A stretch of 64,000 bases of DNA from Clostridiales bacterium (GTDB lineage Bacteria > Bacillota > Clostridia > Oscillospirales > Acutalibacteraceae): NCBI GenBank assembly GCA_012840445.1, contig DULI01000005.1, positions 62,001 to 126,000 of the forward strand, given 5' to 3'. Positions within the stretch are counted from its first letter, which is position 1. Each line of letters starts with the position of its first letter. The notes below the pieces were generated by a model. That model made no database searches and was not told the origin of the DNA. It saw nothing but the letters and a program-made list of their open reading frames with translations. Below, piece by piece: positions 9,179 to 18,023 of the stretch. A program made the translations under genes and the position numbers.

Positions 9179-10468
9179 TTAATAACTTTTCGCGTTCTTG
9201 AGTGTTTTTATAATTTTCCCTAGCTCTTTGAAAGATGGCGCCTTGCCGTACATTAGCACGCCCACACGGTATATTTTGGCCGATAGCCAGCCCAAAAATA
9301 CCGCCGTAGCTGCAGTCAGCACAAGGCTTATCGCAACCTCCAGCATTGACACATCTGTCATTGAAACGCGGACGAACATGCACATCGGGGCATAAAAGGG
9401 GATAAAACTGCAGATTTTCATCATCAGGGAATCGGGATTCATCATTCCAAACATGGAAATCAAGAATCCGGATACATAAAGCAGCGCAACCGGGGTGGAT
9501 GTGGCGCTGATATCCTCAACGCGGCTGACAAGACTGCCCAGCGCTCCGAACATTGCCGCGTACATAAAGTACCCGAGGATATAGAACAAAAACATCAATA
9601 CAAAGAGGTAAAGGGGCGCTTCAAGCAGGCCCGACAGCATGGGGACCTTCTTCCAGAAAGAGGAGTTTATCTGTAGCATAACCGTGGAAATAATAATCCA
9701 TACCGCAATCTGGGAAAGCCCTGCCAGCCCCACACCCAATATTTTTCCGAATATAAGGTTGTTGGGCTTTGCCGAGGTAATAAGCAGCTCCATGGCCCTT
9801 GAATTCTTCTCGGTCGCGACCGAAACCGACACCATCTGGCCGTAAAGCATGACGCTGATATAAAGCACCATAATCAGCAGATAGGTAAGCATGTAAGTAT
9901 CATCTGCGCTCTTGCCCCCGGCATTTATGATATTGACCTCAGGCGGGGCAAAAACCTCCGCGGCCTGCTCGTAAGACAAACCTTTCTCATTCATCGCGCG
10001 GTACTGGCAATAGGTAGTTATTAATTGGCTGACTTCATACGGGAAGTTCGAAATCATACTGCTTTTGCTGTATATTTCGAATTTGCCCTCTTTTGCCTGA
10101 ATGGCGCCTTTAATCTGGCCTTCCCGTATCCTTTCCGCCACGGCCTCGTCGTAGGGTCGGTCGGCGAACTCCAGCTCAAAGGATAAGAAAATGCTTTCAA
10201 ACAACTCCTTGTCCTTTATGCTGCCGTCCACATCGTGGACCGATATAACTCCGCCCCGTTTTACAACTATCGTATCCTGATTTTCATCAGAAATCGGCGA
10301 AAAATCCCCAACCTTTAGGTCATTCAAAAAAAACGGGACCACGGTAGTTAAAATCAGGATTATTATGGCCACAATAATGGTGGAGGACAAAAACACCTTG
10401 CTTTTTGTGAGCTGCCTGAATTCATACGCGGCAACATTCCTGATTTGCCCTAAATTACTGCTGTTCAT
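9179..10468 (-). CDS. ABC-2 type exporter permease, NatB-like
   Basis: A 429-residue permease of the Na+/drug efflux NatB class. Residues 26-47 form the first membrane helix. A roughly 150-residue extracytoplasmic domain follows, and a cluster of helices fills the second half. The cytoplasmic start MNSSNLGQIRNVAAYEFRQL resembles that of NatB and CcmB-like ABC-2 permeases. The motif NSRAMELLITSAKPNNLIFGK is typical of the family. Start at ATG 10468, within the 3' end of the ATPase gene (14-base overlap), with GAGGG upstream. A longer reading frame begins inside the ATPase gene in another frame and is rejected. Substrate unknown. Confidence 0.88.
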   Translation of the reverse strand: MNSSNLGQIRNVAAYEFRQLTKSKVFLSSTIIVAIIILILTTVVPFFLNDLKVGDFSPISDENQDTIVVKRGGVISVHDVDGSIKDKELFESIFLSFELEFADRPYDEAVAERIREGQIKGAIQAKEGKFEIYSKSSMISNFPYEVSQLITTYCQYRAMNEKGLSYEQAAEVFAPPEVNIINAGGKSADDTYMLTYLLIMVLYISVMLYGQMVSVSVATEKNSRAMELLITSAKPNNLIFGKILGVGLAGLSQIAVWIIISTVMLQINSSFWKKVPMLSGLLEAPLYLFVLMFLFYILGYFMYAAMFGALGSLVSRVEDISATSTPVALLYVSGFLISMFGMMNPDSLMMKICSFIPFYAPMCMFVRVSMTDVSMLEVAISLVLTAATAVFLGWLSAKIYRVGVLMYGKAPSFKELGKIIKTLKNAKSY

Positions 10469-11387
10469 AGCCCTCGCCCACTCTTTCCACAAAAATTTGT
10501 TCAAGCGACGGTTCCTTGACATAAAAGGCCTCAATGGAATGGCCAAGGTTAATAAGCGAGGCCAGCAGCTGGTTCCTGTCTGCCTCGTTCTCAAGGGTCA
10601 CCACCGCGCCGTCGTCTTGCTTTTCGATATTTTTTACAATATTGCCAAGCCCACCCGAATTTTTAAGAGAGGTCAACTCCCCGTAAGCGTCCGCATTTTC
10701 AAAGCCTATCATAATGCGGTTACGGGCATAGCTTCGCTTTATCTGCCGCAGGTTTCCCTCAAGCACCATGCGGCCTTTGTTTATCAGCAGGATATTGTCG
10801 CAAAACTCCTCCACGTAGGACATCTGGTGGGAGGAAAAAATCACGATTTTGCCGGATTTCACCTGCTCGACCACGATTTCTTTAAGCAGCCCCGCATTTA
10901 CCGGGTCAAGCCCCGAAAAGGGTTCATCCAAAATAATAATATCAGGGTCGCATATCAGGGTCACGGCAAGCTGAATTTTCTGCTGGTTTCCTTTTGAAAG
11001 TGTCAGCAGCGGCGAATTCTGGTACTGCCCCATTTCAAACCGCTCAAGCCAGTATTTTGCCTGTTTTTCGGCGGTTTTTCGGCTCAATCCCCGCAGGGTG
11101 CCGAAATATATCATCTGGTCAAGAATTTTATGTTTCGGGTACAGTCCTCTTTCCTCCGGCAGATAGCCAAATTTCACACTGCTTCTGCTTATCTGCTTGT
11201 TATCCACTTCAATGCGTCCGGAATCCGGCGGGAATACCCCCATAATTATCCTAATCAAGGTGGTCTTGCCTGCGCCGTTAGGGCCTAAAAGCCCCAGCGC
11301 CTGGCCGGCCCTGGCGGTCAGGTTTATATTGTCAAGCACTATTTTTTCGCCAAAGGTTTTTGTAACGGACAGAGCGGAAAGTTCCAA
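10455..11387 (-). CDS. ABC transporter ATP-binding protein, NatA-like
   Basis: A 310-residue ATPase driving the adjacent ABC-2 permease. Walker A GPNGAGKT is at residues 35-42, the signature LSKGNQQ at about 130-136, and Walker B IIILDEP at 150-156 with the catalytic Glu present. The first 220 residues are the nucleotide-binding domain. The C-terminal 90 residues match the NatA/CcmA-type DUF4162 extension. Translation starts at TTG 11387 with AAGGAG eight bases upstream. It is the first gene of the cluster, 95 bases from the divergent manA promoter. Confidence 0.92.
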   Translation of the reverse strand: MELSALSVTKTFGEKIVLDNINLTARAGQALGLLGPNGAGKTTLIRIIMGVFPPDSGRIEVDNKQISRSSVKFGYLPEERGLYPKHKILDQMIYFGTLRGLSRKTAEKQAKYWLERFEMGQYQNSPLLTLSKGNQQKIQLAVTLICDPDIIILDEPFSGLDPVNAGLLKEIVVEQVKSGKIVIFSSHQMSYVEEFCDNILLINKGRMVLEGNLRQIKRSYARNRIMIGFENADAYGELTSLKNSGGLGNIVKNIEKQDDGAVVTLENEADRNQLLASLINLGHSIEAFYVKEPSLEQIFVERVGEGYEQQ

Positions 11388-11414
11388 TATACCAGCTCCT
11401 TGCTTTTTTTAATA

Positions 11415-11443
11415 ATTATACCTTATGACGTGGTTAATAACAA
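11415..11443 (-). promoter_or_regulatory. Promoter of the NatAB-propeller operon
   Basis: On the minus strand TTGTTA (11438-11443) is followed after 17 bp by TATAAT (11415-11420). It precedes the TTG start of the ATPase gene by about 28 bases and diverges from manA. Confidence 0.75.
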
Positions 11444-11458
11444 TAATTAGTTAAACAA

Positions 11459-11487
11459 TTGCCAAAATTCATCAATTATTTTATAAT
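11459..11487 (+). promoter_or_regulatory. Promoter of manA
   Basis: TTGCCA (11459-11464), 17 bp spacer, TATAAT (11482-11487), then an AT-rich leader and GGAGGA in front of the ATG at 11520. Confidence 0.8.
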
Positions 11488-11519
11488 AGTTTAATAGATT
11501 TTAATTTTGGAGGAATAAT

Positions 11520-12440
11520 ATGTACCCGTTAAAACTAAAGCCGGCCTTCAAAGACTACATTTGGGGCGGAAACCGGCTTAAAACATTGTTCAATATGGAA
11601 AGCGACCTTGACAAAATAGCCGAGGCATGGGTGCTCTCCTGCCACAAGGACGGCGAATCTATAGTCGCAAACGGCGAGTATGAAGGGCTGGCCCTTTCGC
11701 AAGCAATAGAAAAAATGGGGCGGGTCTGCCTTGGCACAAACGGGCAGAAATTCGACTTTTTCCCGATACTGATAAAACTCATTGACGCCAAGGACAACCT
11801 CTCCATCCAGGTCCACCCCGATGACGAATACGCCTTAATAGTCGAGGGCGAATACGGCAAAACCGAAATGTGGTATATCGTGGACTGCGAGCCGGGCGCC
11901 TTTTTGTATTACGGTTTCAACCGCGAAATAGACAAAGAGGAATTTGCACGCCGGATCGAGCAAAACACATTATTGGAAGTCCTTAATAAAGTAGAGGTCA
12001 AAAAGGGCGACTGTTTCTTTATAAAGGCGGGCACCATACACGCCATAGGCAAGGGCCTGCTTGTGGCCGAAATCCAGCAGAATTCCAATACCACCTACCG
12101 CGTCTACGACTACGGAAGGGTTGGCAAGGACGGAAAACCCAGGGAGCTTCACATAGACAAGGCGCTTCAGGTAACCGAGCTAGGGCCTGCCAAAAATTAC
12201 ACATCCGCCGACCCCAGCACACTGGCGGAATGCGAATATTTTTCGGTAAAAAAACTGAACCTGAAAGGCGCGCTGGAAATCGATGTCGACGATTCCTCTT
12301 TTGTGTCCCTTTTATCTCTTGGCGGTTCATACACATTGGGGGACCTTACAGTCAACGCCGGCGAGTGCGTATTCCTGCCCGCAGGTTTTGGCAAGGCCAC
12401 ATTGAAAGGCAACGCCGAAATACTGCTGTCCAGGGTCTGA
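11520..12440 (+). CDS. manA: Mannose-6-phosphate isomerase, class I (short Bacillus type)
   Basis: Interconverts mannose 6-phosphate and fructose 6-phosphate in the cytosol. The 306-residue protein has the cupin metal site: QVHPDD at 97-102, Glu116 in KTEMW, and His174 in AGTIHAIG. The N-terminal KDYIWGGNRL is also family-typical. The length fits the compact Bacillus ManA subclass. Its own promoter lies at 11459-11487 and trmL follows after 16 bases. In this genome it could feed mannose from the GH76 locus at 44-64 kb into glycolysis, although the two regions are far apart. Confidence 0.95.
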   Translation: MYPLKLKPAFKDYIWGGNRLKTLFNMESDLDKIAEAWVLSCHKDGESIVANGEYEGLALSQAIEKMGRVCLGTNGQKFDFFPILIKLIDAKDNLSIQVHPDDEYALIVEGEYGKTEMWYIVDCEPGAFLYYGFNREIDKEEFARRIEQNTLLEVLNKVEVKKGDCFFIKAGTIHAIGKGLLVAEIQQNSNTTYRVYDYGRVGKDGKPRELHIDKALQVTELGPAKNYTSADPSTLAECEYFSVKKLNLKGALEIDVDDSSFVSLLSLGGSYTLGDLTVNAGECVFLPAGFGKATLKGNAEILLSRV

Positions 12441-12456
12441 AGGCTGTGAAAACCTA

Positions 12457-12954
12457 ATGGAACCCACCCTTAATATAGTTCTTGTCGAACCTGAAATCCC
12501 CCAGAACACGGGCAACATTGCCCGCACCTGCGCCGCCACCGGCGCACGCCTACACCTTGTTGGCCCCATGGGATTCAAAATAGACGACAGTAAATTAAAA
12601 CGCGCAGGTCTGGATTACTGGCACCTGCTGGACATAACCTACTACAGTAACCTCGAGGAGTTTTTCCAAAAAGTCAAAGGGGAGTTTTTCTACTTTACCA
12701 CCAAGGCGCTGCACAGGTACACCGATATAAAGTACCCCAACAACTGTTACCTGTTCTTCGGTAAGGAAACGGCGGGGCTGCCCGAGGAGCTGCTTGTCAA
12801 AAACCCCGACAGGTGCGTGCGCCTGCCAATGATCAGCGACGCCAGGAGCCTGAACCTTTCCAACACAGTAGCCGTGGGCGTGTATGAAGTGTTAAGGCAG
12901 TGGGATTTCCCGCGCCTTCAAAACTACGGCCAGCTCCACAAATACCACTGGTAA
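12457..12954 (+). CDS. trmL: tRNA (cytidine/uridine-2'-O)-methyltransferase TrmL
   Basis: A 165-residue SPOUT methyltransferase that modifies the wobble base of leucine tRNAs. Family motifs are EPEIPQNTGNIARTCAATGA at the N-terminus, FGKETAGLPEELL in the middle, and the knot-forming RLPMISDARSLNLSNTVAV. Length is normal for TrmL rather than the longer TrmJ/TrmH. The ribosome site is weak (AAGGCTGTG), which suggests reinitiation after manA. Confidence 0.93.
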   Translation: MEPTLNIVLVEPEIPQNTGNIARTCAATGARLHLVGPMGFKIDDSKLKRAGLDYWHLLDITYYSNLEEFFQKVKGEFFYFTTKALHRYTDIKYPNNCYLFFGKETAGLPEELLVKNPDRCVRLPMISDARSLNLSNTVAVGVYEVLRQWDFPRLQNYGQLHKYHW

Positions 12955-13011
12955 TCGGCAATTATAATAAAAAAAATTGTAAAAAACCCCCGTATTTATC
13001 AAGTAAATTTA

Positions 13012-13040
13012 TTGAAAAAAGTTACTATTTGCGCTAATAT
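13012..13040 (+). promoter_or_regulatory. Promoter of pgk-tpiA-gpmI
   Basis: TTGAAA (13012-13017), 17 bp, TAATAT (13035-13040), about 65 bases before the pgk start. The 154-base gap after trmL holds nothing else I recognise. Confidence 0.75.
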
Positions 13041-13108
13041 ACTTAGTAGAATGTTTTTATTTTAACAAACACTGTATAAAAATTCCAATTGCTGAAAGGA
13101 TGCTTAAT

Positions 13109-14299
13109 ATGAACGCTTTAAACAAAAAAACCATAGAAGACATTGAGGTATCCGGCAAAAGGGTTTTGGTACGCTGCGACTTCAACGTTCCGCTTAAAGA
13201 CGGCGAAATCGCAGACGACAAGCGCATCCGCGAGTCCCTGCCCACAATCAGGTACCTGCTTGACAATGGCGCAAAAGTAATCCTTTGCTCCCATCTTGGC
13301 AGGCCAAAAGGCGAATTCAACCCCAAATACTCCCTCGCACCCGTCGCCAAGAGGCTGTCAGAACTCCTTGGCAAGGAAGTAAAAATGGCAAAGGACGTTG
13401 TAGGCGAAGACGCACAGCGTCTGGTCAGCGAACTTACCGACGGCAATGCGGTTCTAATTGAGAACGTCCGCTTCCACAAGGAGGAGGAAAAGAACGACCC
13501 CGAATTTAGCAAGAAGCTTGCAAGCCTTGCAGATATCTATGTTAACGACGCCTTCGGCACTTCCCACCGCGCCCACGCCTCCACCGCCGGCGTTGCCGAT
13601 TACCTGCCGGCAGTATGCGGCTACCTTATCCAGAAGGAAATCAGCATAATGGGCCAGGCTCTTTCCAACCCCAAACGCCCGTTTGTGGCAATCCTGGGAG
13701 GCGCCAAGGTATCCGACAAAATCGGCGTTATCAATAACCTGCTTGACAAGGTAGATACGCTCATAGTCGGCGGCGGCATGGCTTACACCTTTATGAAGGC
13801 GCTTGGTTACCAAATCGGCGACTCAATCTGCGAAGAAGACAAACTCGAGCTTGCCACCGAACTTATGAACAAGGCAAAAGAGAAAAATGTCAACTTCCTG
13901 CTGCCTGTCGACAACCGCGTGGGCGACGCGTTTGATCCCGACTGCAATGTCCAAATAGTCGACTCCCGCAGCATCCCGGGCGGCTGGCAGGGAATGGACA
14001 TCGGTCCCAATACCGAGGCCAAATTCGCGGAAGCAATCAAGGGCGCCGGCACGGTCATCTGGAACGGGCCCATGGGTGTTACCGAGTTTGATAAGTTTGC
14101 CAACGGCACCATCGCGGTAGCACGTGCCGTTGCAGAATCGGGCGCTATCTCGATAATCGGCGGCGGTGACTCTGCTGCAGCCATTGAGAAACTTGGCTTT
14201 GCCGACAGGATGACCCATATCTCTACCGGCGGCGGAGCGTCCTTGGAATTCCTGGAGGGACTTGAACTGCCGGGAATCGCCGCTTTGAATGATAAATAA
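13109..14299 (+). CDS. pgk: Phosphoglycerate kinase
   Basis: Glycolytic kinase converting 1,3-bisphosphoglycerate and ADP to 3-phosphoglycerate and ATP. The 396 residues contain the substrate-binding [15 protein letters not shown], the [10 protein letters not shown] stretch, and the nucleotide-site [17 protein letters not shown] and GGGDSAAA. The ATG at 13109 has AAAGGA eight bases upstream; another ATG at 13100 overlaps that site. First gene of a three-gene glycolytic operon; no gapA precedes it. Confidence 0.98.
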   Translation: MNALNKKTIEDIEVSGKRVLVRCDFNVPLKDGEIADDKRIRESLPTIRYLLDNGAKVILCSHLGRPKGEFNPKYSLAPVAKRLSELLGKEVKMAKDVVGEDAQRLVSELTDGNAVLIENVRFHKEEEKNDPEFSKKLASLADIYVNDAFGTSHRAHASTAGVADYLPAVCGYLIQKEISIMGQALSNPKRPFVAILGGAKVSDKIGVINNLLDKVDTLIVGGGMAYTFMKALGYQIGDSICEEDKLELATELMNKAKEKNVNFLLPVDNRVGDAFDPDCNVQIVDSRSIPGGWQGMDIGPNTEAKFAEAIKGAGTVIWNGPMGVTEFDKFANGTIAVARAVAESGAISIIGGGDSAAAIEKLGFADRMTHISTGGGASLEFLEGLELPGIAALNDK

Positions 14300-14358
14300 T
14301 TTTTCGCGGCACGGCTTTGGCCGTGCCACAACAATATTATTTGCAGGTGAAAAATAAT

Positions 14359-15126
14359 ATGAACAAAGCACTCCGTAAAACAGTAATTGCCGGCAACTGG
14401 AAAATGAACAAAACCCCCTCTGAAGCCGCGGCATTAATAGAAGAAATAAAACCCCTTGTAAAAGGCGCTGACTGCGAAGTTGTAGTCTGCGTCCCCTTTG
14501 TGGATTTGCATGTGGCAATAGAGGCCGTAAAGGAAAGCAATATCAAAGTCGGCGCCCAAAACTGCCATTTTGAAAGGTCTGGCGCATTCACAGGCGAAAT
14601 TTCTCCCGTAATGCTCAAAGAAATGGGTGTTGAATATGTCATCATCGGCCACTCCGAACGCCGCACCTACTTTGGCGAGACCGATGTAACGGTCAACAAA
14701 CGCACCCTTGCGGCATTAAACGAAGGGCTAAAAGTGATTCTTTGCGTTGGCGAATATCTCGAACAGCGCGAGCAGGGCATTACCGAAGAACTTGTGGCAA
14801 TGCAGACCAAAATCGCCCTCCAGAATGTAACCGAAGAACAGCTTAAAAACGTGATTATTGCCTACGAGCCTGTCTGGGCCATCGGTACCGGCAAAACCGC
14901 CACTGCCGAACAGGCAAACGAAGTAAACGGGATTATCAGGGCAACAATAGAAAAACTCTACGGTAAAGCCGCGGCAGACGGCATTACCATACAATATGGC
15001 GGCTCCATGAACGCCGCAAACGCCACCGAACTGCTCGCCCAGCCCCATGTGGACGGCGGGCTGATTGGCGGTGCGTCGCTTAAAGCACAGGACTTTGCGG
15101 CAATAGTAAAGGCCGCAAGCGTATAA
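14359..15126 (+). CDS. tpiA: Triosephosphate isomerase
   Basis: Interconverts dihydroxyacetone phosphate and glyceraldehyde 3-phosphate. The 255 residues hold catalytic Lys15 (AGNWKMNK), His98 (IIGHSERR) and Glu170 ([12 protein letters not shown]), and the C-terminal phosphate-binding GGSMNAAN and [13 protein letters not shown] 14359 has AGGTGA eight bases upstream, and an in-frame ATG at 14317 lacks a ribosome site. It is 59 bases after pgk. Confidence 0.98.
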   Translation: MNKALRKTVIAGNWKMNKTPSEAAALIEEIKPLVKGADCEVVVCVPFVDLHVAIEAVKESNIKVGAQNCHFERSGAFTGEISPVMLKEMGVEYVIIGHSERRTYFGETDVTVNKRTLAALNEGLKVILCVGEYLEQREQGITEELVAMQTKIALQNVTEEQLKNVIIAYEPVWAIGTGKTATAEQANEVNGIIRATIEKLYGKAAADGITIQYGGSMNAANATELLAQPHVDGGLIGGASLKAQDFAAIVKAASV

Positions 15127-15157
15127 ATTAAAAAATCATTGGGGAAATGAGACAAAT

Positions 15158-16693
15158 ATGAAAAAACCTTTGGTACTTATCATAATGGACGGGTTCGGGT
15201 TAAACCCCGAAACAAATGGCAACGCAATAGCCGCTGCCAAAACTCCTAATCTGGATTATTATTTTTCCAAATACCCTATGACCCAGATTGGCGCCTCGGG
15301 GCTTGACGTCGGCCTGCCCGAAGGGCAGATGGGCAACAGCGAGGTCGGGCACACCAACATAGGCGCCGGAAGGGTTGTTTACCAGGATTTCACCCGCATT
15401 TCAAAAAGCATAAAAGACGGCGACTTTTTTGAAAACCAGGCCCTCGTGGGCGCCATGAAAAACTGCCTCCAGCATGGTTCCGCGCTTCACCTTCTGGGAC
15501 TTGTCTCCGACGGCGGGGTCCACAGCCACAACTCCCACTTGTATGCGCTGCTCGAGATGGCCAAGAAGTCCGGAATCGAAAAGGTATACATCCACTGTCT
15601 GCTGGACGGCCGCGACGTGCCGCCCACCTCGGGCATAGGCTATTTAAAGGAACTTAATCAGAAAATTGCCGAAATCGGCGTGGGCAAAATAGCGACCGTA
15701 GCCGGCCGCTACTATGGCATGGACAGGGAAACCCAGTGGCAAAGAACCGAAAAGGCATACGCCGCCATGGTCTATGGCGAAGGCATTATAGCAGACGACC
15801 CGGTGGCCGCTGTGGAAAAATCCTATCAAACCAAGGATAACGAGGGCAAATTCATCACCGACGAGTTTGTAATCCCCACCGTAATCTCGGGCAGTCAGAC
15901 TGTCAACCCCAATGACAGCGTCATATTCTTCAACTTCCGACCCGACCGTGCCCGCCAGATTACCCGGGCCTTTGTTGACCCGGATTTTACGGGTTTCGAG
16001 CGCAAGCGCGGCATGATCCCTGTGTACTTTGTCTGCATGACCGAGTACGACGCCACAATGCCAAACGTCCATGTGGCATACGGGCCCGTCGAGCTTAAGA
16101 TGACCATGGGCGAGGCCTTAAGCCGCCACGGCAAAACCCAGTTAAGGATTGCCGAAACCACAAAGTACGCCCATGTCACATTCTTCTTTAACGGCGGCGA
16201 AGAGGTAATGTTCGAGGGCGAGGACAGGGTGCTTATAAAGACCCCCGACGATGTCCCAACCTTCGACCTAAAACCCGAAATGAGCGCATTCGAGGTCTGC
16301 GAGGAGGCAGTAAAACGCGTCGAAAGCGGCAAATACGACGTAGTCATCTTAAATTACGCCAACTGCGACATGGTCGGGCATACCGGGGTTTTCGAAGCGG
16401 CGGTCAAAGCCGTGGAAACGGTTGACACCTGCGTCGGCCGGCTTGTGGAGGCCACATTAAAGATGGGAGGCGTGGCTATAATCACAGCCGACCACGGCAA
16501 TGCCGACCAGATGATTGACGTCGACGGCTCTCCATTTACCGCCCATACCACAAACCCCGTCCCCTTCTGCGTAGTCGGGTACGACTGCGAGTTAAGGGAG
16601 GGCGGCAAGCTGTGCGACATCTCCCCAACCATGCTCAAAATTTTAGGCCTACCCCAACCACCCGAAATGGACGGCGTAAGCTTGATAAAATAA
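15158..16693 (+). CDS. gpmI: 2,3-bisphosphoglycerate-independent phosphoglycerate mutase
   Basis: Mn-dependent enzyme converting 3- to 2-phosphoglycerate. The 511 residues show the alkaline-phosphatase-like metal site beginning IIMDGFGLNP (Asp11) and the catalytic Ser61 in QMGNSEVGHTNIGAGR. DGRDVPPTSG, RPDRARQI and ADHGNADQM follow. Length is normal. It is last in the glycolytic operon and is followed by a strong terminator; enolase, the next step, is at 37766. Confidence 0.98.
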   Translation: MKKPLVLIIMDGFGLNPETNGNAIAAAKTPNLDYYFSKYPMTQIGASGLDVGLPEGQMGNSEVGHTNIGAGRVVYQDFTRISKSIKDGDFFENQALVGAMKNCLQHGSALHLLGLVSDGGVHSHNSHLYALLEMAKKSGIEKVYIHCLLDGRDVPPTSGIGYLKELNQKIAEIGVGKIATVAGRYYGMDRETQWQRTEKAYAAMVYGEGIIADDPVAAVEKSYQTKDNEGKFITDEFVIPTVISGSQTVNPNDSVIFFNFRPDRARQITRAFVDPDFTGFERKRGMIPVYFVCMTEYDATMPNVHVAYGPVELKMTMGEALSRHGKTQLRIAETTKYAHVTFFFNGGEEVMFEGEDRVLIKTPDDVPTFDLKPEMSAFEVCEEAVKRVESGKYDVVILNYANCDMVGHTGVFEAAVKAVETVDTCVGRLVEATLKMGGVAIITADHGNADQMIDVDGSPFTAHTTNPVPFCVVGYDCELREGGKLCDISPTMLKILGLPQPPEMDGVSLIK

Positions 16694-16705
16694 ATAAAAA
16701 TAAAA

Positions 16706-16734
16706 GTGGTGCAGCGTTTGCTGCACCTTTTTTT
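16706..16734 (+). terminator. Terminator of the glycolytic operon
   Basis: GGTGCAGC (16708-16715) pairs with GCTGCACC (16720-16727) around a four-base loop and is followed by seven T. Confidence 0.95.
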
Positions 16735-16825
16735 CTTCAAAAAAATACTCTTTACAAGAAACTCTAAAAAGCCTTTTAATTTTACCGCCAATCGTTCTAT
16801 CATCAGGTTTAGTTCAAAGTCGCAT

Positions 16826-16928
16826 AAAAAAAGAAAAACGACCCGCGGTCGTTTTTCTTAATTGAGGGGGGTTTTGAGGAGGGTTGAGCAGTACTCAATA
16901 GGGTGCGGCTCCCTAATTTCCGAGTACA
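16826..16928 (-). ncRNA. Candidate C-rich small regulatory RNA
   Basis: A transcription unit of about 100 nt with no open frame. It begins near 16928, just after a TATAAT at 16934-16939. The 5' part folds into a hairpin: GTACTC (16891-16896) with GAGTAC (16922-16927), and inside it TAGGG with CCCTA. Next comes an unpaired C-rich stretch (16864-16886) containing CCCTCC and CCCCCC. The 3' end is a perfect 11-bp terminator stem, GAAAAACGACC/GGTCGTTTTTC (16833-16857), with seven T. Hairpin, C-rich loop and terminator together match Firmicute sRNAs such as RsaE/RoxS, which pair with Shine-Dalgarno sequences. I claim only the architecture, not homology. Confidence 0.6.
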
Positions 16929-16933
16929 GCTTA

Positions 16934-16939
16934 ATTATA
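16934..16939 (-). promoter_or_regulatory. -10 element of the candidate small RNA
   Basis: TATAAT on the minus strand. The 17-bp-spaced hexamer upstream is ACAACA (16957-16962), only half matching TTGACA, so an activator or another sigma factor may be involved. Confidence 0.5.
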
Positions 16940-17038
16940 CCCTCCTCTTACTCCCCTGTTGTTAAAAAAGTGTAAATACTTTTTGAACTCCAAATTTAAA
17001 AATTTTTAACAAAGAATAAAAATCTTGGGACTAAAACA

Positions 17039-17068
17039 GCATAAAGCTATGAATGGCAGGCAAAAATA
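17039..17068 (+). promoter_or_regulatory. Sigma-F type promoter of spoIIQ-like gene
   Basis: GCATA (17039-17043), a 15-bp spacer, then GGCAAAAATA (17059-17068). This fits the forespore sigma-F consensus GYATA-N15-GGNNANAHTR at every defined position. The start of transcription would fall just before the GGAGGT at 17075-17080. Confidence 0.7.
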
Positions 17069-17087
17069 AGACATGGAGGTGCTGCTA

Positions 17088-17819
17088 ATGAGCAAAGTAA
17101 AATTTAGCAATTCAAGAATTGTCAACTTCTTTGCCGGCAAAGGTTTTTACCTGGTTCTTGCCTTATGTCTTATTGCTATAGGTGCCGCCGCGTGGAGCGC
17201 GTTTTCCTCACTCCAGCCCCCTCCGGTAGATACAGGGGATCTTAGTACATCCGATTTAACCTCAACACAATCGGAAACCACATCCGAAAGCACCAAGAAT
17301 GTCGGAAATACAGTCAGCGGTGAAAAGGACACAAGGTATTCATCAAACACAAGCCCGTCTTCCGAATCTCCACCCGCTTCGGCGATAGAGGTCACCGCCG
17401 ACCCTGTCGCCACCTTCTTCGTGTTGCCTGTCACTGGGGATATTATCAAGAAGTTTAGCGACACCGAGCTTCAGTATTCCAACACCTATAACGATATGCG
17501 CATGCACTACGGAGTAGATATAGCGGCCGGGGTTGGAACCAGGGTCTCAAGCGCAGGGGACGGCAAGGTCATTGATGTTACAACCGACCCAATCTGGGGC
17601 ACTACCGTCACAATTGACCACGGAAACGGGATTATAGGCTACTACAGCGGGCTTAATTCCAAAGCCAAGGTAAAGAAAGGCGATGTTCTAGAGTCAGGCA
17701 TGGAAATCGGCACAATAGACACAATACCCTGCGAAGCCAACGATCCGCCCCACCTGCATCTCGCCTTTAAGAAGGACGGTAAATGGGTTTCGCCCTTAAA
17801 ACTCATGGAAATGGAATAA
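17088..17819 (+). CDS. spoIIQ: SpoIIQ-like membrane M23 metallopeptidase
   Basis: A 243-residue protein with one membrane helix (residues 19-38), a Ser/Thr-rich spacer (44-100) and a C-terminal LytM/M23 domain (about 112-240). The Zn site looks complete: His140 and Asp144 in HYGVD, His222 and His224 in HLH. SpoIIQ is the forespore half of the channel joining forespore and mother cell. The Bacillus protein has lost Zn ligands, whereas several clostridial ones keep them, as here. The ATG at 17088 has GGAGGT seven bases upstream, while an ATG at 17073 would be almost leaderless. The sigma-F promoter supports the SpoIIQ reading over a housekeeping M23 hydrolase. Confidence 0.78.
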   Translation: MSKVKFSNSRIVNFFAGKGFYLVLALCLIAIGAAAWSAFSSLQPPPVDTGDLSTSDLTSTQSETTSESTKNVGNTVSGEKDTRYSSNTSPSSESPPASAIEVTADPVATFFVLPVTGDIIKKFSDTELQYSNTYNDMRMHYGVDIAAGVGTRVSSAGDGKVIDVTTDPIWGTTVTIDHGNGIIGYYSGLNSKAKVKKGDVLESGMEIGTIDTIPCEANDPPHLHLAFKKDGKWVSPLKLMEME

Positions 17820-17822
17820 ACT

Positions 17823-17856
17823 AACCCTGTTTGCAAAAGCAAACAGGGTTTTAGTT
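17823..17856 (+). terminator. Terminator after spoIIQ-like gene
   Basis: AACCCTGTTTGC (17823-17834) and GCAAACAGGGTT (17839-17850) form a perfect 12-bp stem with an AAAA loop, followed by TTAGTTTT. Confidence 0.93.
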
Positions 17857-18023
17857 TTGTTAAAACCACAGGATTTACAATCAAAACGCAACACTATTTC
17901 ACACAGCATGAAGCCAAATTATATATACATTTACGAATGCTGATTGACTGAGCGAACGCAATTTGAAAACAACACAACAAAATTATATAATATATTAAAT
18001 ACTTAAAATTGGGAGGCTCTATA

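Noticed and set aside
16861..16939. Sigma-B promoter, because GGGTAT overlaps the small-RNA -10
   Set aside because: No GTTTAA-like -35 at 12-15 bases upstream.
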